NCBI GenBank assembly: GCA_023091735.1 | Contig: JALKBU010000463.1 | Coordinates: 1-38,513 of the forward strand | Direction of reading: 5' to 3' | Length of the DNA: 38,513 nucleotides | Source of the DNA: Trichomonas tenax | Taxonomy: Eukaryota > Parabasalia > Trichomonadida > Trichomonadidae | Shown here: positions 27,387 through 35,497 of the stretch, piece by piece | How positions within the stretch are numbered: position 1 is the stretch's first letter | How the letters are laid out: each line of letters starts with the position of its first letter | Made by a program: the position numbers and the translations under genes | Notes under the pieces: model-generated | Database searches by the model: none | Seen by the model: the letters and a program-made list of their open reading frames with translations, nothing else | Told to the model about the DNA's origin: nothing

Positions 27387-29618
27387 ATGGCAACACAGAC
27401 TCAGAGAACTCGGACATTAATCGTCGGCTGCGACTTTCCGACGTTCCACATATACTGGCGGTACTTTGCGCAAGCGCAGGACCGAGAAGTTATCGGTTTT
27501 GTGTACTGCGGTGAAGGAGAACCTCCGATTAAGCACTTTAAAGGCATATACAAGAACCCGCACTCAGTGTATACGCTGAGAAGCCTCGAAAAGACAATTG
27601 TAGAGAAAAGAATTCAAAAATGCGTCATTCAATCACAAAATATTCCAATTCCAATTGTCCAATCGATAATTAACCGAATTCTTTCAACAGGACAGTGTGG
27701 ATTCGAATTTCTTCCTAAATCTTCGCTCGTTGTCAAATCTTTCAAACCCGTAATTTCATTGACTTCAATTGCTCCAAAATTAGGCAAAACACAAGTTGGA
27801 CTGTATTTCTGTTCACTCCTACGAAAAAATTACGATAGAGTCGCTGTTATTTATCCATTACACAACTTTAGAGTGAAAGATGATACTTTTTACATAGAAA
27901 AATCGCCTCATTATGAGTTTAATCGCGATGATCCTATAGAGTCAGGTCTATTTTCGGTTGAGGAAGAGACACAGATCAAAAATTACCAAGCTTGCGGTGC
28001 ATATAAAATTTACGTTACTTCTGATTACAGAAAAGCTGTTATCTGCGCAGAGCAGTATGCAAATATCATATTATTCGATTCTACGTCATGCGAAACACCA
28101 TATGTCAAAGCGAATGCTGAATTTTGTGTTGTTTCTCACGAAACTCTAGAACACGTCCGCCAAAAGTCTCTTTGGCCTGGAATTGTTAACGTAATGCTTA
28201 GCGAAAATATCATCGTATTAGAAAAAGGCTCCAAATATCCAAAAATGAAAATTCGAAATGCAATCGACAATCTTTTGAAGGAACACACAGTAATGTACGC
28301 TTTATCAGAAGCAGTCATCGATGGATCACACGCACAGGAACTTACAGATAAATCTGTCCTAGTTATCGATCCAGAAGATGTAGAAAGTGGACCGCAAATC
28401 GCATCACATTATGGTGCGAGAAAGATCCAAAGATCGACATCACCTTTATATCCACTTTCGATGCAGACATATGAAAGTTTAACAAATATCGCGAATACAA
28501 TCAATTCAAGTAATGCTGATGTTATATTGATCACGCTAAATCACCAGATTCCAAATGTCGACAATAAGAAGATGATTTTGTACGCTTCGATCGAAGTTAA
28601 GTTTTTCGAAGATGCATTACGCAAATATATCAATCAATTCTTCAACAATCATTTGTCGCCACCACTCAAGGATCACTTCGAAGCACAAGTCGACATCATT
28701 ATGGCTCTTTCACAGACATCAGAGAAAGAATTATTTGTTACAAACAACGACAGTGCGAACAGAGAAGCTTTCGTAAGATTATTCCTTAGAGCGCATCTTC
28801 CGCCAGGTTTTAGAGTGACAACAGGTGAAATCATTGACTGCTCGATGAACTTAACAGGTCAGCTCGATGTTATTATTGTCAACGATGCTTGTCCGACATT
28901 TACCATCGATGGAACAAACACAATTATTGCCCCTGTTCCTGCGGATTCAGTTTTAGGCGTTATCGAAGTCAAAACGACATTGACACAGGAAAGCTTGAAG
29001 AAGGCTTTGAGCCAAATGAGGCCAGTTAAGGCTTTGATGCCATCACACGCAACTCTTCAATTAGCCGATGGACACATCGTTGAAGATCCATTGAAAGGAA
29101 AGATCATCACAGGAATTTTCTCATTCGCTCCATCAACAGACATAGAAGAGAAGATTCCTGCAATTCTCAAGATGTATCCTAAATGCGCTGATTTCATTGT
29201 CCTTCCAAATCATTTCTGCTTCTTCAGTGAGGAAACATTGAAAGTCTGCGGAATGTCAATTGGTGAACACGAAGTTATCAACGGATACGCGAAATTCACA
29301 GCCAAAGGTCTGGGTCTGGCTTTGATATTCGGTATATTGAACGCTCTCGCTGCAACAAGGAGATTCTCTGGTCTCCACTGCATCAAGTATCTCAGCGGAA
29401 ACTGGGGAGGAAGGAAAGATCTCATCAAGAGAAACATGATGGAACAGAGAGATAAAATGGCACATCTCGGCAAATACGTCATCAAGCTGAACAACTTGAA
29501 CCCAGGAGAGAAAGAAGCGTTCTTCAGACAAAGATCCAACTTCAGCAATAGACTGAATGAGATCAATCAAATGATTGGAGGAACGGTTCAAATTGATCAA
29601 CCTTCTGAGCAAAAATAA
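27387..29618 (+). CDS. Fusion of a cDPGS/COG2403-like P-loop domain with a DUF6602-like nuclease domain
   Basis: This is a 743-residue protein. Residues about 8-420 follow, block by block, the cyclic 2,3-diphosphoglycerate synthetase / COG2403 'predicted GTPase' fold: an opening LIVGCDFPTFHIYWRYF, then FEFLPKSSLVVKSFKPVISL, a P-loop-like SIAPKLGKTQ (GKT at 133-135), IYVTSDYRKAVICAEQYANI and VLVIDPEDVESGP. The usual GGNND-type motif is replaced by DSTSCETPY, so catalysis may be lost or changed. Residues about 435-700 resemble DUF6602 and the PD-(D/E)XK fold: Glu460 in NREAFVRLFL, Asp494 in GQLDVII, and Glu527-x-Lys529 in VIEVKTTL. All nuclease core residues appear to be kept. There is no signal peptide or membrane span. 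The start is the MATQTQRTR methionine; an ATG at 27336 would add 17 leader-like residues. Both domains are best known in prokaryotes, which suggests lateral transfer. Function is unknown. Confidence 0.7.
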   Translation: MATQTQRTRTLIVGCDFPTFHIYWRYFAQAQDREVIGFVYCGEGEPPIKHFKGIYKNPHSVYTLRSLEKTIVEKRIQKCVIQSQNIPIPIVQSIINRILSTGQCGFEFLPKSSLVVKSFKPVISLTSIAPKLGKTQVGLYFCSLLRKNYDRVAVIYPLHNFRVKDDTFYIEKSPHYEFNRDDPIESGLFSVEEETQIKNYQACGAYKIYVTSDYRKAVICAEQYANIILFDSTSCETPYVKANAEFCVVSHETLEHVRQKSLWPGIVNVMLSENIIVLEKGSKYPKMKIRNAIDNLLKEHTVMYALSEAVIDGSHAQELTDKSVLVIDPEDVESGPQIASHYGARKIQRSTSPLYPLSMQTYESLTNIANTINSSNADVILITLNHQIPNVDNKKMILYASIEVKFFEDALRKYINQFFNNHLSPPLKDHFEAQVDIIMALSQTSEKELFVTNNDSANREAFVRLFLRAHLPPGFRVTTGEIIDCSMNLTGQLDVIIVNDACPTFTIDGTNTIIAPVPADSVLGVIEVKTTLTQESLKKALSQMRPVKALMPSHATLQLADGHIVEDPLKGKIITGIFSFAPSTDIEEKIPAILKMYPKCADFIVLPNHFCFFSEETLKVCGMSIGEHEVINGYAKFTAKGLGLALIFGILNALAATRRFSGLHCIKYLSGNWGGRKDLIKRNMMEQRDKMAHLGKYVIKLNNLNPGEKEAFFRQRSNFSNRLNEINQMIGGTVQIDQPSEQK

Positions 29619-30945
29619 CTTTTTTATGTTTTAATTGATAATGTTTGTGTTATACTTTTAGTGTAAATTATAATTGTTTCAAATTTCACATTTCACATAT
29701 AAAATGATGAAGAAATGGGATTGATTGATTTAATATAATAACGATGAACAAATACAAACTGTTGTTCTGTTGTCATAATGACGACAAAATCACTGTGCAC
29801 TACAAGGAATTGAACAATAGCAAGAGAATTCTTTTCACTAGTAATGTATGGAAGTGACAGTAATTATGGTAAAGCCAAGAAACAAGAAAACATGAAAGTT
29901 TTGGATTTTATAAAAAAAATTCATTTATTATTTTTGAATTCATATCAATTGAATATCTTTATGGTTTTAGCTTGAAGTCGATTAATAGACTTCATTTAGT
30001 AAGTTCATATCAAATAAACACTCAGAATTGTTAAGTTTAGGCCTCTATTGACAAGAAAATTCTAATTTTAACTATTCCCACTGAACTTATAATAATGGCT
30101 TGTTAATTCTTAACAGTATATCCATAAAGCAAATGTATCTATCTACACAAATAGAATTGCTATATGCTTATCCTATCTTGAGAGATCCTATCGAATGATT
30201 TCATACCTTTATGATGAAAAATTTGATAGATTGAGCAAATATCATAAAGGTATACAAATGAAATTGATTGAATTCATATTATAAATGACTTTCCCGTCAA
30301 CATCAGAACTATTCTCAAAAAATCATTTTCCTGAATCCGGCAATTAAATCAATTTTTATGATCTGAGATAACCATTTACTGACTCGCCCTTGTTCTCCTA
30401 ATAAGATTTTGATGATTGATTTAGAAAATAAGTGATATAACAAAGGTATGAATGATTTTTTTTTGATTTAACACATAATCCAAATTTAACATTGAGATGG
30501 TAAAATACCGAAAACAAGTCAAACAAATATTCTTTTTTATTCTATGCAATTCATATTGGATTATCAACACTCAGCTGAGGAAACAATTTAATCCTTTATT
30601 GATTTACGAACTTTCCTGAGACATCAAATAATGTTGTCGTTAGCTGCCATCAGAAGAAAACATATATTAATCTCAAAATAATTGATTTCTGTGGTAATCA
30701 CCTATAAAGTGACTAAAATCACAAGAATTTAATCATATTTGTATTATTTTGAAATTAAGCCTCGAGGGTTGTAATTTATAAATCGATCGACAAATAATAT
30801 AGAACCATATGCTTAAAATTAGATGTTAACGAATAATATAAGGATAATGAATATAATTTTTGTAATATAGCGATTTTATTGAAAAAATGGCAATAAATAG
30901 GGATAAATAAAAGACTCAGCTAAGCGATATTATCAAAAATTTTTA
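29619..30945. other. Gene-free 1.3-kb spacer
   Basis: AT-rich with no open frame of note, no repeat array and no RNA gene recognised. It holds the 3' end of the fusion gene and the promoter of the PRKCSH-like gene, whose ATG is preceded by TCAAAAATTTTTA, a poor Initiator match. Confidence 0.55.
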
Positions 30946-32001
30946 ATGTTTTTTCTGACCATTTCTTTGTTCAAGGCAACAGTTGAAGAAAAGGGAGAAA
31001 TATTTGACAGAAAGCGTCAAATTTTCCAATGCATATCAGAATACAAGAATATCTCTTTAAATCAATACAATGATGGTGAATGCGACTGTTGTGATGGCTC
31101 TGATGAATACGAAAACCCAGAAATTCAGTGTAAAAACACGTGTCCTATAAATTTCTCAAGAATAAATTCAACATTTATACAAAGATATAAAAATGCAATT
31201 CAATATTCAAAGAAAAATCGCAGAGATTCACAGAACAGAAGGAAGGAAATGGCTTCAACAGCACGTGAATACAATAGAAAGTTGTTATATTACAGGAATT
31301 TGCAAAATAATTGTTTTTTCGACAAATCTTATTACGATTACACAATAAATAAGCGAGCATACGATATAATGAACGAAACTATAGAGAATATTTCACTCGA
31401 AAACATCACAAATGAAACAGAAATTGAAAATCTCATCAAAAATCAGAAATCAAAGAACGCTAGATTGAGAGAAGAGGCTATTTCAGCTGCTTTTGACCTC
31501 GAAAACTACAGTTTTATCAAAGAATTTGGCGAATTACATCAAACACGCGACAAATTAAATTCTTCATGCAAAATCTACGAAGAGCGTGTTAACTACTGTC
31601 TGAACATGATAATGAAGATGCACAACATGCAGGCACTGGAATATGGTTCAGAAGACGAATACGTCGAGTACACGCTTGGAAAATTGAGTTCAACGATTAT
31701 CGAGAACGGAAAGAACTATCTCACAATTGATAACCTTCGCAACCTGATGTGGAGCAACAAGAACGGGACAACGAACTACGACAAGTTAGTTCAGATCGGA
31801 AAGCTGTTTGTTTTCCAGTCTGATGACAAAAAAGTGTTCATGGTTAAACCTGTTTGTTATGACAACATTCAGCCTTTATATTACGTTTCTTATAGTGCTG
31901 ACAAACAGCTTATAGTTCTCGGAAACCCTGCAACATGTCCAACAGAATACACAGACGAAGGATATGTTGAATTCATTCGCGAACTTCAACTTTGGATTTG
32001 A
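30946..32001 (+). CDS. Glucosidase II beta subunit-like (PRKCSH-type) ER protein
   Basis: This is a 351-residue protein. A hydrophobic leader (MFFLTISLF) is followed by a cysteine-rich module at residues 29-66 with the core NDGECDCCDGSDEYENPE. That is the calcium-binding LDL-receptor-A-like signature (CDCPDGSDEP) at the N-terminus of glucosidase II beta/PRKCSH proteins. A helical, probably coiled-coil middle (75-235) and a C-terminal region with two cysteines follow. About ten N-glycosylation sequons support a luminal location. In the known complex the beta subunit holds the glucosidase in the ER and recognises mannose through an MRH domain. Here the MRH domain is absent or strongly diverged, and the protein is shorter than the roughly 530-residue animal form. 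It may be a related PRKCSH-like protein and not the true beta subunit. Confidence 0.75.
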   Translation: MFFLTISLFKATVEEKGEIFDRKRQIFQCISEYKNISLNQYNDGECDCCDGSDEYENPEIQCKNTCPINFSRINSTFIQRYKNAIQYSKKNRRDSQNRRKEMASTAREYNRKLLYYRNLQNNCFFDKSYYDYTINKRAYDIMNETIENISLENITNETEIENLIKNQKSKNARLREEAISAAFDLENYSFIKEFGELHQTRDKLNSSCKIYEERVNYCLNMIMKMHNMQALEYGSEDEYVEYTLGKLSSTIIENGKNYLTIDNLRNLMWSNKNGTTNYDKLVQIGKLFVFQSDDKKVFMVKPVCYDNIQPLYYVSYSADKQLIVLGNPATCPTEYTDEGYVEFIRELQLWI

Positions 32002-32097
32002 GTGGAAAAAATATTTATTAGAGACTGAAAAAAGAATGTGCGTTTGCCCGTATTGTATTCAATCAAAAGTATCCAGTTTTGTTCTTTACATGCTTAA

Positions 32098-33299
32098 ATA
32101 CCAACTCAGATTATTACATTTGAATGTTGTGTCATAAAATATAACGTTGCAGAAGTGACATTTTATTCCGTTGGACAAGTTAATATTACACTCAGTTCAT
32201 GTTATTGTGATAATTCGACAGCATGCATTTTCTCAGTGAAGAATGCTCAAACAATCATCAGTAGACAATTATTCATTCATGACCAGTCTCTTAATTTCAT
32301 TATTTTCCGGTAAATAACTTCCGGAAGCCAGAAAATTTTGATGGAATTCTTGAACATAAAAATGTCAGAATGGCAGTTGAATTCCGAACCAGATAGAAAA
32401 ACTGTGATCTCTCTAATTATATTTACTTCAATCCCGCTAATATTCTCGTTGAATCACATTCGGGTTCTTTGCAAAATGCTTTTTTGGCGTTTCTACCACT
32501 CAGGATTCGAATGATATCAATAGATGCAATCTGGAAATAATTTTTTCTTAATCAAATCTGGAAAAAAGTTTATCCTAGAAACTATTTACAAAGACTTAAA
32601 CATTATGATCCACACTCATTTGAACATTATGCCTTCTTGACATTACTACACAGAATTAAATTCTAGAGCGCCATTCTAATTTAAATCGCGCGAACAGCAT
32701 CTGATAGATTTCCTAAGGAACTTCTTCCAATATGGGAGATCATGGTTTATATATTACAGATTTTGAAAGAATGATTCAAAATGGAAGTAATATTTGGAAA
32801 AAGTTACATTTTATTTAAATGTGTTCAATGTTGAGAACTTTGACAGGTGAGAAAGTCAGACACAGCCGAGGATTCTTCAAATATAAACAGCACATATAAT
32901 GATGCATTTGATAGTAGCGCATACTTTCATGGCAATTGCGATTTTTTTTCAGATCTTTATGAGTTTGATGACGATTATTATCCAAACTGTCTCTGTCATT
33001 GGAATTTTCATACTTTTGTCAATAATACGTCAGAAAATACAAATTCGGTTTCATGTATTTATTATTATACCATTGAAATTAAATATTGCACTATTATTGG
33101 AAACATTGTTGGAGGAGAAGATAATGTAATATTAAATTGCATAACAACAGAGGGAAATATCACATTTGAATGCTGTTTCGTAATAAAAAATAATGTCGAA
33201 ACTAATGTGATAAACCCAACAAACATTACGTTTCTCTCATGCTATTTTGTTAATTTGACATCCCCAGATTCCAGCTTGATTTTCAATGATGATAATTGA
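32098..33299 (+). pseudogene. Decayed gene of a beta-helix (Pmp-like) surface-protein family
   Basis: Three or more plus-strand fragments carry the same repeat pattern. At 32098-32290 the text reads ITFECCVIKYN and then VNITLSSCYCDNS. A related scrap lies at about 32415-32500. At 32847-33299 a 150-codon frame opened only by a GTG carries GNITFECCFVIKNN and then NITFLSCYFVN. The 'NITFxxCxFxNN' pattern is that of parallel beta-helix proteins of the chlamydial polymorphic-membrane-protein type, which are abundant on trichomonad surfaces. Frames are interrupted by stops and no intact start is visible. Whether the fragments come from one gene or two cannot be decided here. Confidence 0.6.
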
Positions 33300-33786
33300 T
33301 GATTAATTTGTTAAATTCATTATTTGAAAAAATATAACATTCCAACAACATTAGGTCATAATCGTTGTTGTGTGATTAATTGCTGAATGAAATTAATGAA
33401 TTCACTTCTTTTTCTAAATGTATAAACATGTGATAGCACAGATAAGTGAACTTAAAGTGCATCAAAATTTTGATATGGCATTTTATCGACATCAGTATTA
33501 GTTAATTAAACTTTATCAGAAGAATCTCTGGCTAATGAATAGCATATTATAATTTCTTTGAGATGCATTCTTTGAACAAATTAATTTTCTTGAAGATAAA
33601 TTTTTGAGGTCATTTTTCAAGTGAAAAATGATTAATAACTCCAATGCATACTGTTTATAACGAAGTTGAAATTGTTTTTCAAACACTTATAGATATCATA
33701 TTTGTCGTGGGACACCCTATATTCACAGAATCTACAAATAACAAAAATTCTTTGTTTATCGAAAAGCACCATGTTTTAGAAGAAGA
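33300..33786. other. Gene-free stretch
   Basis: AT-rich spacer without a coding frame or recognised repeat, between the beta-helix relic and the ankyrin pseudogene. Confidence 0.5.
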
Positions 33787-34856
33787 TCAATGATTTTTTT
33801 TGATTATGTGTATCAGAAAGTGGGGTTCCAATATCAGCCATTCACCGCTGATTTCGATTCCAGGAAGTGTTAAAAGGAATTCACAGACTTCATAACGATT
33901 ACGATATGAAGCGATATGCAATGTTGTAATATTATATTTATTTGGAGAGTTCGGATCAACATTTGGAAGACGAGAAAAATATTTGACAGCTTCGAGATTT
34001 CCAAAAAAAGCAGAAATGCCAAAAAGCATTTTCTCCAAAATTATTGCAATGCAAATAGTCTGCACCTGATTCAACGAGAATTTTAGCGAGTTTAAAGTTG
34101 TTTCTATATGTAGCCCACATAAAAATATTGTCACCAAAATCATTAGTTGCATCACAGAATTTCTTTCTGACTCCGAATTCAAGTGCTATTCTGTCATTTT
34201 ATTCTGCAATCCTTTCGAAAATTTCATATATTTTCAAATAATTATCTTCTGTTTTGTCGAGTTTCTTCAGTGAATTGATATTAAAATTGTTTTGTATTTG
34301 ATTTCTTTTTTCAATATCAGATTCGAGAAATTCGATTTTATTTAGAGGTTCTTTGTTGACAGAGAGAAGAGATTTCTTGTCGAATTCGTTAATGCCATTT
34401 TGAATGTCTGATGTGCCATGTGATGTTTCGATGCATCGAATGATTTCTGGGATGCATTTGATTTTCGTTGAATCGAAGACAGATTTCATGAATGAGACAA
34501 CGCGATCGTTTCTACCTTCAATTTCACCGAAGCTGACGTCGATATCTTTGAAAACCAGAAGGCCTTCGATTTCGTTAAAATTGTTTTTGATTTCATTCAT
34601 TATTTTGATCGATTCTTCGAATCTCATTCTCGATGATTTCACAACATTGATCACTTCATTGAAATCGATTGAAATTCCTCCATCAATATTTCGTTTTTCT
34701 AATGAATCAATTCTCTCTTTAGAAGAAATTTTGAATAACCTCGTTGAAAGTCGCGATTTTTTCGAGAACTAATACTTCTAGGCAAGAAGACGAACTATTC
34801 GTAGCGGATATCGGAATTATTTTCTGTGCTGCATCTGTTTCAATTGTCAAACACAT
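33787..34856 (-). pseudogene. Ankyrin-family (DUF3447-like) pseudogene with three disablements
   Basis: Reading from the ATG at 34854-34856, the first about 40 codons (MCLTIETDAAQKIIPISATN onward) run to a frameshift near 34735. The next frame continues as a helical N-terminal region (KERIDSLEKRNIDGGISIDF, through KIYEIFERIAE) to a TAA at 34199-34201. The same frame resumes after the stop as a typical trichomonad repeat (CDATNDFGDNIFMWATYRNN, then AKILVESGADY). Near 34030 the frame changes again, and ankyrin text continues (FFGNLEAVKYFSRLPNVDPN, then TTLHIASYRNRYEVCEFLL) to 33787. At least one stop and two frameshifts show a dead gene, but the text is otherwise well preserved, so inactivation may be recent. 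Its 5' end is duplicated in inverted orientation at 35101-35274. Confidence 0.8.
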
Positions 34857-35274
34857 AGTATACCCTCTACGTCACTTAGATAATTTTATTATTACTTTCG
34901 AAATATTGGATCAAATATCATTTGATACTTAAATTTTAAAAATATGTATATATAGGCTAGAAATTGTGTTCAATCAGATATAGCATTGATATGATGCAAA
35001 TATTTCGTTCCATTTACATCTATAATTGCTATCAAACAGTACATAAATATATCGACCAATGACATAAGAAATTGTTCAACAATATAATTTGCTAAAAACA
35101 CATATTTTGAAAGTAATATTAAAATTATCTAAGTGACGTAGAGAATATACTATGTGTTTGACAATTGAAACAGACGCAGCACAGAAAATAATTCCGATAT
35201 CCGCTACGAATAGTTCGCCTTCTTGCCTAGAAGTATTAGTTCAAGAAAAAATCGCGACTTTCAACGAGGTTATT
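34734..35274. repeat. 174-bp inverted duplication with a 193-bp spacer
   Basis: Arm 1 is 34734-34907 and arm 2 is 35101-35274. By eye they differ at about 8-9 of 174 positions (about 95% identity as reverse complements). Each arm contains the start region of the ankyrin gene: an ATG, the same about 40 following codons, and the sequence before the ATG. The spacer 34908-35100 is AT-rich and shows no repeat of the arms. The arrangement could come from inverted duplication of a gene's 5' end or from a foldback element. The arms would form a long hairpin in RNA. Confidence 0.9.
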
Positions 35275-35289
35275 TTTGATGCCTTTTAG
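35152..35289 (+). pseudogene. 45-codon duplicate of the ankyrin gene's 5' end
   Basis: An ATG at 35152 opens a 45-codon frame ending in TAG at 35287-35289. It encodes nearly the same residues as the first codons of the ankyrin pseudogene on the other strand (MCLTIETDAAQKIIPISATN, then EKIATFNEVI), then leaves the duplicated part and stops. Both copies happen to be 45-codon frames. It is a fragment and not likely to be functional as a protein. Confidence 0.65.
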
Positions 35290-35337
35290 AATACATTGAA
35301 AAAAATGTCAAAAAGCTACCAACAAATAATATTAAAT

Positions 35338-35429
35338 ATGTCATGTAAAACAAGCATTTGTCATAAAACGACATGTAATGTTAAAATTTGTCAAAAATGG
35401 AAATATGACGTGTAAAACAACAATTGTCA
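35338..35429 (+). promoter_or_regulatory. Repeated ATGTCATGTAAAACAA/TTGTCA motif upstream of CCDC40
   Basis: ATGTCATGTAAAACAAGCAT with a following TTGTCA (35338-35363) recurs as ATGACGTGTAAAACAACAATTGTCA (35405-35429), 67 bp apart. Single TTTGTCA words lie at 35357 and 35387. The copies are 70-160 bp before the CCDC40 ATG. They are candidate transcription-factor sites for this axonemal gene. Confidence 0.45.
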
Positions 35430-35497
35430 GAGAATGTTTACAAAGTGTCAGGAGAAAGTGCGTTGAAAAAAACGTATTTTTGCAAATTAGAAAAAAA

